Notes under the pieces: generated by a model
Told to the model about the DNA's origin: nothing
Seen by the model: only the letters and a program-made list of their open reading frames with translations
Databases searched by the model: none
NCBI RefSeq assembly: GCF_029839275.1
Contig: NZ_JAOCAH010000006.1
Span: 186,001 to 250,000 of the forward strand
DNA: 64,000 nucleotides
DNA from: Pseudomonas sp. GD03944
Lineage (GTDB): Bacteria > Pseudomonadota > Gammaproteobacteria > Pseudomonadales > Pseudomonadaceae
Direction: 5' to 3'
Translations under genes and position numbers: made by a program
Part shown: in pieces, positions 11,877-20,760 of the stretch
How positions within the stretch are numbered: the first letter of the stretch is position 1
How the letters are laid out: the number at the start of each line of letters is the position of its first letter

Positions 11877-14267
11877 TCAGAACAAGCCGAGCTGGCCGCC
11901 GATCAGGGTCGAGAAATCGTCCCCCACGAACGGCAGGATGGCATCCGCCACCGGTTGCAGCTGGCGCGTCACGTAGTGGTCGTAGTCCACCAGCGCCTGC
12001 CGCGCCTCCAGCGGCTCGGGGCCGGCCACGGTGATCACGTAGCTGATCCAGCCGCCGTTCTGGTATTGCCGCGGCCGCCCCATCTCGTCGTTCACCGCAT
12101 CGGCCATGCGCGCCGCCCGCACATGGGGCGGCACATTGCGCTGGTAATCGTCCAGGGTACGGCGCAGGCGCTTGCAGTAGATCAGCAGCTCGTCCAACTC
12201 CCCGGCCAGGGTGCGCCGCACGTAGTCGCGCACATAGTCCTGGTACGGCTGGCGCTTGAATATGCGCAGGTACAGCTCCTGCTGGAACTGCTGGGCCAGG
12301 GGCGACCAGTCGCTGCGCACGGTTTCCAGGCCCTTGTAGACCATCTCCTCGCTGCCGCCAGCCTTCGCCACCAACCCGGCATAGCGCTTCTTGCTGCCCT
12401 CCTCGGCGCCGCGAATGGTCGGCATGAGGAAGCGCTTGAAGTGGGTTTCGAATTGCAGCTCGAGGACACTCTCCAGCCCCAGGGTCGTGCGCAGGTGCTC
12501 GCGCCACCAGTCGTTGACGTGCTGCACCAGCGCCCGGCCGATGCGCGCGGCCTCGTCTTCGCCATGGGCGCGTTTGAGCCAGACGAACGTGGAGTCGGTG
12601 TCGCCGTAGATCACCGTATAGCCCTGGGCCTCGATCAGCTCCCGGGTGCGGCGCATGATCTCGTGGCCGCGCAGGGTGATGGACGAGGCCAGGCGCGGGT
12701 CGAAGAAGCGGCAGCCGCTGGAGCCCAGCACCCCGTAGAAGGCGTTCATGATGATCTTCAATGCCTGGGACAGCGGCTGATTGTGCTCGCGCTTGGCTGT
12801 CTCGCGGCCCTCCGCAACCCGCGCCACGATCGACGGCAGACAGTGCCGCGTGCGAGAGAACCGGGCGCCGCGAAACCCGGCGACCGACGCCGCATCGTCC
12901 GGCTCGCGCAGGCCTTCCACCAAACCGATGGGGTCGATCAGGAAGGTGCGGATGATCGACGGATACAGGCTCTTGTAGTCCAGTACCAGCACCGACTCGT
13001 ACAGCCCCGGCTGCGAGTTCATCACGAATCCGCCGGGACTGGCTTCCGGCGCAAGCCCTCCAAGATTCGGGGCGACGAACCCCTGGCGATGCATCAGCGG
13101 CATGTACAGGTGGGTGAAAGCCGCCACCGAGCCGCCGCTGCGGTCCGCCGGCAGGCCGGTGACCGTGGCGCGCTCCAGCAGGAAGGTGAGGATTTCGGTC
13201 TTGGCGAAAATCCGCGTGACCAGCTCGCAGTCCTTGAGGTTGTAGCGGGCCAGGGCCGGCTTGTCCTCGGCGAACATGCGGTTGATCTCGTCCATGCGCT
13301 GGTAGGGGTTGTCGATCGACTTGCCCTCACCGAGCAGCGTCTGCGCGACGTTTTCCAGACTGAAGGACGGAAAGCTCCAGGTCGCCGAGCGCAGCGCTTC
13401 GATGCCGTCGATGATCAGCCGCCCGGCCGCGCTGGCAAAGAAGTGGTTGTTGCGCCCACCGTGCTCGCGCCAGCCCATGGCATCGCCGCCGCGCCCCAGC
13501 TGCAACGGCACCTGCAGGCGCTGAGCGTGTTCGTGCAGCACCCGCAGGTCGAACTGCACCAGGTTCCAGCCAATGATCGCGTCCGGGTCATGCCGGGCCA
13601 ACCACTCATTCAGGCGCTCCAGCAAGTGCGCGCGGCTGTCGCAGTAGTCGAGCTGGAAATCGACCTCGTCGCCCTGCCCGTTCGGCGGCCCGAGCATGTA
13701 CACCTGGCGCTGGCCGCAGCCTTCCAGGGCGATGGAGTACAGCTCGCCGCGCTCGGTGGTTTCGATATCCAGCGACACCAGGCGCAAGGTCGGGCGGTAA
13801 TCCGGTGCGGGTTTCAGCTGGGCGTTGAGCAGCGTTCCGTCGCCGTCCGGGGTTCCGCCAAAGGACACCGGCGCGGTGATGAAGCGCTCCATCAGGTAGC
13901 GCTCCGGCGGGCGCACGTCCGCCTCGTAGACCTCGACGCCGGCGCTGCGCAGCAGTTTGTCGACGTTCATCAACTGGCGGTGCTGCTGGCAGTACAGCCC
14001 CAGCACCGGGCGGTGCTGGAAATCGCACAGGCCGAGCGGCCGCAGTTCGATACCGCGCTCGCCGCGCAGCAAGGCTTCGGCCCGCTCACGCTGCGCCGCC
14101 GGGATAAACGCCACCGAAGGCTGGTACGGCACCCGCACACGCTGCGGGCCATCATCGGTCGCCAACCAGAATTCGACTTCGGTACCGGCCGGCGTATCAC
14201 GCCAATGCCGGGTCAGGACGAAGCCCTGCCGTAACGCCACCACTGCACCCTCGAAGCCGTTTTTCAC
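11877..14267 (-). CDS. polB: DNA polymerase II (family B)
   Basis: A damage-tolerance and replication-restart polymerase of 796 residues. Exo motifs are intact: DIE at residues 167-169, GWNLVQFD, and YNLKDCELV. The polymerase motifs are YKSLYPSII (motif A), [12 protein letters not shown] (motif B) and YGDTDST (motif C), so both proofreading and synthesis should be active. Translation starts at GTG (GTGAAAAACGGC). The end lies only 9 bp from the convergent sigma-54 regulator. The 53-bp gap to the upstream Rrf2 gene on the same strand contains no recognisable LexA box, so it may be read through from the Rrf2 promoter rather than having the E. coli SOS arrangement. Confidence 0.97.
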   Translation of the reverse strand: MKNGFEGAVVALRQGFVLTRHWRDTPAGTEVEFWLATDDGPQRVRVPYQPSVAFIPAAQRERAEALLRGERGIELRPLGLCDFQHRPVLGLYCQQHRQLMNVDKLLRSAGVEVYEADVRPPERYLMERFITAPVSFGGTPDGDGTLLNAQLKPAPDYRPTLRLVSLDIETTERGELYSIALEGCGQRQVYMLGPPNGQGDEVDFQLDYCDSRAHLLERLNEWLARHDPDAIIGWNLVQFDLRVLHEHAQRLQVPLQLGRGGDAMGWREHGGRNNHFFASAAGRLIIDGIEALRSATWSFPSFSLENVAQTLLGEGKSIDNPYQRMDEINRMFAEDKPALARYNLKDCELVTRIFAKTEILTFLLERATVTGLPADRSGGSVAAFTHLYMPLMHRQGFVAPNLGGLAPEASPGGFVMNSQPGLYESVLVLDYKSLYPSIIRTFLIDPIGLVEGLREPDDAASVAGFRGARFSRTRHCLPSIVARVAEGRETAKREHNQPLSQALKIIMNAFYGVLGSSGCRFFDPRLASSITLRGHEIMRRTRELIEAQGYTVIYGDTDSTFVWLKRAHGEDEAARIGRALVQHVNDWWREHLRTTLGLESVLELQFETHFKRFLMPTIRGAEEGSKKRYAGLVAKAGGSEEMVYKGLETVRSDWSPLAQQFQQELYLRIFKRQPYQDYVRDYVRRTLAGELDELLIYCKRLRRTLDDYQRNVPPHVRAARMADAVNDEMGRPRQYQNGGWISYVITVAGPEPLEARQALVDYDHYVTRQLQPVADAILPFVGDDFSTLIGGQLGLF

Positions 14268-14320
14268 CGCGCGATTCTACGCGGCCCCGGCGGCAATTGC
14301 GCAGCGGGTGTGCGTATGGC

Positions 14321-14848
14321 TCAGGCCGCCGGCGTAGCGGTCTTGCAGTCGCGGCGTTCGTCCATCCAGCGGATCACCTGCTCGCCATACTCCATCGGCG
14401 CCTTGCGCGCGGTACGCCGCACCAGGTCGAGGATGGTCTGCTGGGCCAGGGCTTCTTCCATGCGTTTCTGGGCCGTGAGCATCACCGCATGGATACCGCA
14501 GGTGCCGCTGGTTGCCCAATCCGGCGGGCAGCCGTCGAACACCGCGCAGCGTCCACGGACTTCCCGGCACTCGAAGATCGCCTTGTGGCCATCGATGGCC
14601 CGCACGATATCCAGCACCGTGATTTCATCGGCCGGCCGCGCCAGGCGGAAACCGCCGCGCACGCCCTCGGTCGCCGCCACCAGCTTGGCCTTGGCCAGCT
14701 TGGTGAAGACCTTGGCCAGCAGCTCTTGGGGCACACCCTGCAACTCGGCCAGCGAACGCACGCTGGCTTCGTGGCTGTCGCCTTTTTCATCGGTGAGGAA
14801 GAGCAGGCAATGAATGCCGTACTCCACCCCTGCGCTATAAAGAGACAT
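14321..14848 (-). CDS. Rrf2 family transcriptional regulator, probable Fe-S sensor
   Basis: A 175-residue winged-helix regulator. The N-terminal DNA-binding half is typical of Rrf2 (VRSLAELQGVPQELLAKVFTKL, then GGFRLARPADEITVLDIVRAI). The C-terminal half holds Cys residues spaced C-x6-C-x5-C-x9-C (ECREVRGRCAVFDGC...GTC), a layout like IscR/NsrR/RirA, so an Fe-S cluster is likely. The start at MSLYSAGVEYG was chosen over an upstream in-frame ATG because this is the conserved family N-terminus. An inverted-repeat operator lies directly before the start codon, and a near-identical copy lies in front of the divergent flavoprotein gene. Autoregulation plus control of that gene is inferred. Confidence 0.92.
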   Translation of the reverse strand: MSLYSAGVEYGIHCLLFLTDEKGDSHEASVRSLAELQGVPQELLAKVFTKLAKAKLVAATEGVRGGFRLARPADEITVLDIVRAIDGHKAIFECREVRGRCAVFDGCPPDWATSGTCGIHAVMLTAQKRMEEALAQQTILDLVRRTARKAPMEYGEQVIRWMDERRDCKTATPAA

Positions 14849-14905
14849 CACAAACTCCGACTCAAGTAGTCGCAATAAAATAAGGCTTTACCCAGCCAAT
14901 CACAA
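14849..14905 (-). promoter_or_regulatory. Promoter and operator 1 of the Rrf2 gene
   Basis: Operator 1 spans 14849-14874 and contains the dyad CCGACT-N5-AGTCGC, resembling IscR type-1 sites (YYGACT-N5-AGTCRR). It abuts the Rrf2 start codon and includes its Shine-Dalgarno sequence (CGGAG). On the minus strand TTGTGA (plus 14900-14905), 17 bp, and TATTTT (plus 14877-14882) form a plausible promoter that fires into the operator. Confidence 0.65.
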
Positions 14906-15046
14906 GGCTGAAGCCCGCCAAACAACAGACAACACAACCACCTCAACCCCCCGCAAAGCCCCAATCCACCTGAGCGCCACGCAAAACTACGACTACCTTG
15001 GTCGCCACAATACCGACGAACGGCATCTCCGCGATGAAAAAAAATC

Positions 15047-15079
15047 TTGCCACCACAAACTCCGACCAATAGAGTCGCA
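15047..15079 (+). promoter_or_regulatory. Promoter and operator 2 of the flavoprotein gene
   Basis: TTGCCA (15047-15052), a 17-bp spacer and TAGAGT (15070-15075) form a sigma-70-like promoter. Overlaid on it is a second copy of the operator (15054-15079): it shares the 13-nt block CACAAACTCCGAC and the end GTCGCA with operator 1. Binding would cover the -10 and spacer, so repression is the natural reading. The rest of the 14849-15161 spacer shows no gene. Confidence 0.65.
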
Positions 15080-15161
15080 GTTACGAAGTGAGGGCTGACC
15101 ACTCATCAGCACCACGAACTCTTCGCCACCCCCAAGCAACGTTTGATATCAGGAGATAACC

Positions 15162-16364
15162 ATGACAAAGCGCATTCTGATTGTTGGTACCGGCTTCGCA
15201 GGCATGTGGAGCGCCCTGAGCGCGGCGCGCCTGTTCGACCTGCACAGCCACACTGGCACTGAAATCGTGGTGCTGGCCCCTCAGGCCGAGCTGCGTATCC
15301 GCCCTCGCTTCTATGAGCAGGATGTACACAAGATGACCGCCCCGCTCGACGCCCTGTTCGACGCTGTCGGTGTCACCTTCGTCAAGGGCGCGGCCGAGCG
15401 CATCGACATTGCCGGCAAGCGCATCGAATACCGCGACGCCAGCGGCAACCCCGCGCTTCTGAACTACGACCGCCTGGTCCTGGCCACCGGTAGCAAGGTC
15501 GCTCGTCCGACCCTGCCGGGCATCGAACGTGTTTTCGACGTGGATGAAATCGAGCAGGCCATCCGCCTGGAAGAGCACATCAAATCCCTGGCCCAACAGC
15601 CGGAATCTGCCGGTCGCAACACCGTGGTGGTCGCTGGCGGCGGCTTCACCGGAATCGAAGTCGCCACCGAAATGCCGGCCCGCCTGCGTGCCGTGCTGGG
15701 TGCCGACGCCAACGTGCGGGTCATCGTGGTCGACCGTGGCAGCAAGCTTGGCGGTGCCCTGGGTGACAACCCGAGCCCGCTGATCGCCGAAGCCTCCGAA
15801 GAACTGGGCCTGGAATGGCGCCTGAACAGCACCGTGGCATCGGTGGACGCCGACGGCATCTTCCTCGCCAACGGCGAGCGCATCTTCACCAAGACCGTGA
15901 TCTGGACCGCCGGCGTCCGCGCCAGCTCCCTGGCCGAGCAGATCCCCGGCGAACGTGATGCCTATGGCCGCCTGCACGTGGACGCTAACCTCAAGGTGAT
16001 CGGCCAGGACGACATCTTCGCCACCGGCGACGTGGCCTATGCCGCCACCGATGACCTGGGCAACTACGCCGCGATGTCCTGCCAGCACGCCATTGCCCTG
16101 GGCCGCTCGGCCGGCAACAACGTGGCTGCCAGCCTGATCGACGTCGACCCGACCGCCTACAGCCAGCCCAAGTACGTGACCTGTATCGACCTGGGTGGCT
16201 GGGGGGCAGCCTTCACCGAGGGCTGGGACCGTCAGGTGCGCTTCGTTCGCGACGAGGCCAAGAAGATCAAGAGCGAGATCAACAGCGTGTGGATCTACCC
16301 GCCGGCAGCCGACCGCGCCACTGCACTGGCCGCCGCCGATCCGAGCATCCCGGTCGTTGCCTGA
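15162..16364 (+). CDS. FAD-dependent NAD(P)H oxidoreductase, type II NADH dehydrogenase-like
   Basis: A 400-residue two-Rossmann-fold flavoprotein. The N-terminal FAD-binding motif is RILIVGTGFAGMWSA, the NAD(P)H motif is VVVAGGGFTGIEVATE near residues 162-177, and the second FAD contact is the DDIFATGDVAY segment near residue 285. This is the pattern of membrane-associated NADH:quinone oxidoreductases (NDH-2), although no clear membrane anchor is seen at the C-terminus. A good AGGAGATAACC site precedes the start. It is divergent from an Fe-S-type Rrf2 regulator with shared operators, which suggests induction under oxidative, nitrosative or iron stress. The exact electron acceptor is unknown. 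Confidence 0.85.
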   Translation: MTKRILIVGTGFAGMWSALSAARLFDLHSHTGTEIVVLAPQAELRIRPRFYEQDVHKMTAPLDALFDAVGVTFVKGAAERIDIAGKRIEYRDASGNPALLNYDRLVLATGSKVARPTLPGIERVFDVDEIEQAIRLEEHIKSLAQQPESAGRNTVVVAGGGFTGIEVATEMPARLRAVLGADANVRVIVVDRGSKLGGALGDNPSPLIAEASEELGLEWRLNSTVASVDADGIFLANGERIFTKTVIWTAGVRASSLAEQIPGERDAYGRLHVDANLKVIGQDDIFATGDVAYAATDDLGNYAAMSCQHAIALGRSAGNNVAASLIDVDPTAYSQPKYVTCIDLGGWGAAFTEGWDRQVRFVRDEAKKIKSEINSVWIYPPAADRATALAAADPSIPVVA

Positions 16365-16395
16365 CCCAGGCGCTGGGCCTCGAGGCCCGGCAAAC

Positions 16396-16434
16396 AAAAA
16401 GCCCCGGACCGTCGCGAGACGTTCGGGGCTTTTT
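16396..16434. terminator. Bidirectional rho-independent terminator
   Basis: AAAAAGCCCCG pairs with CGGGGCTTTTT around a short arm. It lies between the convergent flavoprotein (plus) and chemoreceptor (minus) genes and can act for both. Confidence 0.9.
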
Positions 16435-16496
16435 CATGGGCGGCTGATTGGCTGCGCGGGCTCTGCCCGCCAGCGGAGCGTCGAACGACCGAGTGC

Positions 16497-18296
16497 TCAG
16501 CCTTTTTCCAGCAGCTTGGACGCGTCGAAGCCCATGCGCAGGTTGCCCCAGTGACGGCCTTCGAAGAAGAACGGCACGTCGATCTCGGTCATGATTTCTC
16601 CGGTGTCGCGCAGGTAGGTCTGCAGCAGGAAGCGCTGGGTGTTGGCCGCGGCGCGCAGGCCGATCGGGTCGGAGAACATGCGCTTGTTGCGGCACACCGG
16701 CAGGTCCACCTCGCGGTTGCCAGTGGGTTTCTTCGAGACCCAGCTGTTGTTCACCGGGCAATAGCCGCGGTTGTCGACGATGAACGTCACGATGCCGCCC
16801 GGGGTGCTGCGGGTCAGCTTGTCGCACTCTTCCTGGCAGATCTGGGCGAAGCGCTCGGTGTAGCTGGTCATGTACTGCTTGGGGTCGGTGTCCGGGATCA
16901 GCTTGTAGCTCTGGTCGAACAGGTTGACGCCCTGGTCTTTCAACCCGGCGAGACGCTCTTGCAGCACATCACGGCAGCGGCTGGCCCGGGTGATGGCGGC
17001 ATCCAGCTCGCCATGGCCCAGCACGAAACGCCCGAGCAGCGCCTGCACCCGCTCGGCCACGCCGGTCAGGTCGCGGATGGCGGTGGCCGAGTGCTGCATG
17101 CGCTGGTCGATGGACTGGCTGTCGGCATGGATCTGGGTGACCCGCTCGTTGATACCGGTGTTGGTATCGGCGAACTGCTGGATGTGCTCGGCAATATCGG
17201 CCAGCTTGCCATTGGTGGACTCGAAGTCGCCGATCATGATCTCGAAGTGGCCGGATGCCCGCTCCACGACCTTCTGGGTTTCATGGGCGCTGTGGCTGAT
17301 CTGGGTGGTCTGCTCGTGGGTGGAACTCACCTCGCGCAGCATTGCGTCGATGTTCTGGGAAATGTCGTCGGTGGCCTTGCTGACGTTCTGCGCCAGGGTC
17401 CGCACCTCGTCCGCCACCACCGCGAAACCGCGGCCACTCTCGCCGGCCCGGGCCGCCTCGATGGCGGCGTTGAGAGCCAGCAGGTTGGTCTGGGAGGAAA
17501 TCTGCTGGATCAGCCCGACGATCGACTTGATGCTCGACGAACGCTGGTTCAGGGCGGCGACCAGGGTGGCGAATTCATCGAGGCTGTTGGAAATCTTGCC
17601 GATGTTCTGCGTCACTTCCAGCAGTTCGGCGTAGGAGTCCCGCGCCATGCTCAGGTTCTGCGCGGTGACGCTGGAGATCTCCTGGGTCTGCAGCGACACC
17701 TCTTCGACGCGCCCCACCGCCTCGTTGCTCTGGCTCATCACCTCTTTGGCGAAGCGCGCCTGGTCGGTGGCGCTCTGGCTGGAATCGCTGATGTTCTTCA
17801 GCGAGCGGGCCGATTCCACGGCAATGTGCACGGTGAGCGCCTGGACGTTGCTGATGATCTCGCGCTGCTTGGCCAGGAAGCGGTTGCAGGTGCTGGCCAG
17901 GGTGCGGATTTCGTCGTGGGTCAGCAGCGGCAGGTCCTTGGACAGGTCGCCCTCGCCGTTGGCGATCTCTTCCAGGGCCTTGGTCATGAACGACACCGGG
18001 CGCACGATCAGGTGGCGGAAGTACCACACCATGAAGCTGATCATGCCGAAGGTGAACAGCGTGCCGAGCAGGATCGCGTGGCCGAGGTTGTCGAGCTTGC
18101 TCTGGATCTGCGCCAGCACGGCGGCATCCAGTTGCGCCTCCTGCAGCTGCTGCAGGATGTCGCTGCGCATGCTCAGAACGACCCAGTACAGCAGGCCACT
18201 GGCCAGGACAATCAGAAAAAGACTTGAGAGCTTCTTGGTCAGCGTATCGAAGAACTGCATCTCGATCGCTTCATACAAAGCCTTTAACGACTGCAT
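16497..18296 (-). CDS. Methyl-accepting chemotaxis protein with a C-terminal sensor-like domain
   Basis: A 599-residue transducer that would signal to CheW/CheA. TM1 covers about residues 24-43 ([19 protein letters not shown]), a short periplasmic loop of about 30 residues follows, and TM2 is near 74-92. A HAMP domain comes next, then the conserved hairpin tip ([20 protein letters not shown]...DEVRTLA, near residues 280-310). Unusually, about 155 residues follow the signalling domain. They contain several Cys (RCRDVL, ICQEEC, GYCPVN, PVCRNK) and a Cache/PAS-like stretch ([18 protein letters not shown]...[16 protein letters not shown]). With so small a periplasmic loop, sensing is probably done by this cytoplasmic tail. 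AAGGAG lies 7 nt before the start. Confidence 0.9.
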   Translation of the reverse strand: MQSLKALYEAIEMQFFDTLTKKLSSLFLIVLASGLLYWVVLSMRSDILQQLQEAQLDAAVLAQIQSKLDNLGHAILLGTLFTFGMISFMVWYFRHLIVRPVSFMTKALEEIANGEGDLSKDLPLLTHDEIRTLASTCNRFLAKQREIISNVQALTVHIAVESARSLKNISDSSQSATDQARFAKEVMSQSNEAVGRVEEVSLQTQEISSVTAQNLSMARDSYAELLEVTQNIGKISNSLDEFATLVAALNQRSSSIKSIVGLIQQISSQTNLLALNAAIEAARAGESGRGFAVVADEVRTLAQNVSKATDDISQNIDAMLREVSSTHEQTTQISHSAHETQKVVERASGHFEIMIGDFESTNGKLADIAEHIQQFADTNTGINERVTQIHADSQSIDQRMQHSATAIRDLTGVAERVQALLGRFVLGHGELDAAITRASRCRDVLQERLAGLKDQGVNLFDQSYKLIPDTDPKQYMTSYTERFAQICQEECDKLTRSTPGGIVTFIVDNRGYCPVNNSWVSKKPTGNREVDLPVCRNKRMFSDPIGLRAAANTQRFLLQTYLRDTGEIMTEIDVPFFFEGRHWGNLRMGFDASKLLEKG

Positions 18297-18481
18297 GCCA
18301 CTGCTCCTTGGCAGAATAAAGGGACATCAAGCTCTAAAGATCGACCGCTGACGCAAAAGCTGAAGGGGAACCGGCGACAGATTCCTGCGCCGCTGCTGGC
18401 CCGAAACCGCTCAAGCAGGCCTCTTTGCATAAGGGTCCCACCTTGCGCGGAACCCTGCGTTGACGCCCGTCAGGGGCGGCG

Positions 18482-18502
18482 ATTATACATGGCACGGTGC
18501 CA
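18482..18502 (-). promoter_or_regulatory. Probable chemoreceptor promoter with overlapping palindrome
   Basis: The minus strand carries a perfect TATAAT -10 (plus 18482-18487). Immediately upstream lies the perfect palindrome TGGCAC-G-GTGCCA (18490-18502), inside the spacer region. No good -35 is seen at 17-18 bp, suggesting an activator- or repressor-controlled promoter. The transcript would have a leader of about 180 nt before the chemoreceptor start. Confidence 0.4.
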
Positions 18503-18588
18503 GTCGTACGATGACCAGTCGCGCGACGTTCGTCAGGGAACGACGGCGCGCCCCACCACCACAGCGACACTGAACGCCCCTGCCTCTC

Positions 18589-19473
18589 TTAGCCTCCGAC
18601 AGGTGCCAGCACGGCCTCCAGACGCTCCAGGAACACCCGCACCCGGTGCGGCACATGCTGGCGCGTCGGCAATACCGCGGTGATGGAGAGGCGTTCGGGC
18701 GTGACATCGGCCAGCTCGATCTGCACCAGTCGCCCGTCGAGCAACTCCTCGCGGACATCCCAGTAGGTCAGCATGGCCAACCCCAGCCCCTGCCGGCACG
18801 CCGTGCGCACGGCCTCGACGCTGTTGGCGGAAAACGCCGCCTCGGCCCGCACCGACACGCTGCCGCCGTTGCGCACGAACGGCCAGTACGGCATGCCGTG
18901 CAAGGCGATGCAGGCATGCTGGCGCAGGTCGTCCAGCACCGCAGGCACACCCTGGCGCACCAGGTAGTCCGGGCTGGCGCACACCACCCGCGGGTTATCG
19001 GCCAGCGGCCGCGCCACCAGGGCGGAATCACGCAGGGTGGCGATGCGGATGGCCACGTCAATCCCCAGGCCGACGATGTCGACGATGCTGTCCGAGAGGG
19101 TCAGGTCCAGCTGCAGGCCCGGGTTGTCGGCCAGCAGCGACGGAATCAGCGGCATGATCACCGCCTGGCCGAACACCGTGGGCGCGGTCACTTTCAGCAG
19201 GCCGCTGGCCATGCCCGCATGACTGCGCAGCGTCACGCGCGCCGCCTCGTCGGCCTCCAGCATGCGCTGGGCATAGGGCAGGAACACATCGCCCTCGGCA
19301 GTCAGGGCCACCGACCGGGTGGTGCGGTGCACCAGCCGCACGCCCAGCTCCTTCTCCAGCGCCGCCAGGCGCCGGGACACCGTCATCGGCGTCAGCCCCA
19401 ACCGCCGCGCCGCCCCGGACAGGCTGCCGCCGGCGGCGATGGCCTGGAACACCTCGACATCGGAAATCTGCAC
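18589..19473 (-). CDS. LysR family transcriptional regulator
   Basis: A 294-residue LysR-type regulator. The N-terminal winged helix reads VFQAIAAGGSLSGAARRLGLTPMTVSRRLAALEKELG, followed by the LVHRTTRSVALTAEG stretch and the periplasmic-binding-like co-inducer domain (DLTLSDSIVDIVGLGIDVAIR). Translation starts at GTG; the upstream ATG is out of frame. It is divergent from an old-yellow-enzyme gene 123 bp away, the usual target arrangement for this CrgA/YafC-like subgroup. Regulation of that gene by reactive electrophiles or quinones is inferred. Confidence 0.92.
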   Translation of the reverse strand: MQISDVEVFQAIAAGGSLSGAARRLGLTPMTVSRRLAALEKELGVRLVHRTTRSVALTAEGDVFLPYAQRMLEADEAARVTLRSHAGMASGLLKVTAPTVFGQAVIMPLIPSLLADNPGLQLDLTLSDSIVDIVGLGIDVAIRIATLRDSALVARPLADNPRVVCASPDYLVRQGVPAVLDDLRQHACIALHGMPYWPFVRNGGSVSVRAEAAFSANSVEAVRTACRQGLGLAMLTYWDVREELLDGRLVQIELADVTPERLSITAVLPTRQHVPHRVRVFLERLEAVLAPVGG

Positions 19474-19596
19474 GGATCATATCCATTTTCGTTAAAGCGC
19501 CTTATCGGGCCGGTGGTCTTCTGCCGACGACACGACCGTCCTACTGTAGCGCTCAGGCATCCAGCCCACCACTTCGACTGCATGAGGGCCGTCACC

Positions 19597-20700
19597 ATGA
19601 GCACGAACAACGAGCAAATTCTAACGCCTTTCGATATCGGCAACCTGCACCTGCGCAACCGCCTGGCCGTCGCCCCCATGACCCGGGTCAGCGCCACGGA
19701 ACAAGGCCTGGCCACCGACACCATGGCCCGCTACTACGAACGCTTCGCCAAGGGCGGCTTCGGCCTGGTGATCACCGAAGGCCTCTACACCGACCAGCGC
19801 TTCGCCCAGGGCTATGCGTTCCAGCCCGGTCTCAGCGATGACGAGCAGGCCCTGGCCTGGCGCGCCGTGACCGACCGCGTGCACGCCGCACAGGGAACCC
19901 TCTTCGCCCAGTTGATGCACGCCGGCGCGCTGAACCAGGGCAACCGCTTCATGACGCAGTCCGCCGCGCCGTCGGCCGTCCGCCCGAAAGGCACGCAGAT
20001 GGCCTTCTACTATGGCCAGGGCCAATACCCGGTGCCGCAGGCGATGAGCGACGAAGACATCGCCGATGCGATCGACGGGTTCGCCCGGTCCGCCAAACGG
20101 GCCATGACCCTCTCGGGGTTCGACGGCATCGAGATCCACGGGGCCAACGGCTACCTGCTCGACCAATTCCTCACCGATTACACCAACCAGCGGGATGACC
20201 GCTGGGGCGGCGACGTGCGCCAGCGCCTGAACCTGACGCTGGAGGTGGTCAAGGCCGTGCGCCAGGCGGTGGGCCCGGTGCCGCTGGGCGTGCGCATCTC
20301 GCAAAGCAAGGTCAACGACTACACGCACAAATGGGCGGAAGGCGATGCCGGCGCCGAGGTGATCTTCGGTTCCCTGGCCGATGCCGGGGTCGACTTCATC
20401 CATGTCACTGAATTCGAGGCCTGGGCACCGGCCTTCCCCGATGGCGGCGACAGCCTGGTGAGCCTCGCCCGGCGCTTCGCACCCCAGGTGGCACTGATCG
20501 CCAACGGCGGCCTGAACGCCCCCGAGCGTGCTGTCCAGGCGCGGCGGGAGGGTGCGGACATCGTGGCCCTGGGCAAGGCCGCGCTGGCCAATCCGGACTG
20601 GCCAAAACGCCTGGCCAACGGCCAGCCCCTGGCGGATTTCGACCCGGCGATCCTGGGGCCGATCGCCAACATCAAGGACAGCGAACTGGCCCTCGCCTGA
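19597..20700 (+). CDS. Old yellow enzyme family NADH:flavin oxidoreductase / ene-reductase
   Basis: A 367-residue FMN-dependent TIM-barrel enzyme expected to reduce activated C=C bonds or nitro compounds with NAD(P)H. The N-terminal LRNRLAVAPMTR, the FDGIEIHGANGYLLDQF signature and the following DRWGGD segment are diagnostic. The barrel ends with GADIVALGKAALANPDWPKRL, the FMN-phosphate site. The start ATG at 19597 was chosen because GAGGG lies 8 nt upstream; an ATG five codons earlier has a poorer site. It is divergent from a LysR gene. Physiological substrate unknown; detoxification is the likely role. Confidence 0.93.
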   Translation: MSTNNEQILTPFDIGNLHLRNRLAVAPMTRVSATEQGLATDTMARYYERFAKGGFGLVITEGLYTDQRFAQGYAFQPGLSDDEQALAWRAVTDRVHAAQGTLFAQLMHAGALNQGNRFMTQSAAPSAVRPKGTQMAFYYGQGQYPVPQAMSDEDIADAIDGFARSAKRAMTLSGFDGIEIHGANGYLLDQFLTDYTNQRDDRWGGDVRQRLNLTLEVVKAVRQAVGPVPLGVRISQSKVNDYTHKWAEGDAGAEVIFGSLADAGVDFIHVTEFEAWAPAFPDGGDSLVSLARRFAPQVALIANGGLNAPERAVQARREGADIVALGKAALANPDWPKRLANGQPLADFDPAILGPIANIKDSELALA

Positions 20701-20715
20701 GGCATCCCGGAAATG

Positions 20716-20744
20716 AAAAAGGGCCACTTATGTGGCCCTTTTTT
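20716..20744. terminator. Rho-independent terminator
   Basis: AAAAAGGGCCAC pairs with GTGGCCCTTTTT around a 4-nt loop. It lies between the convergent ene-reductase and phosphate transporter genes and has A/T runs on both sides, so it can serve both. Confidence 0.93.
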
Positions 20745-20760
20745 GTTGCTGGCTACGTCC

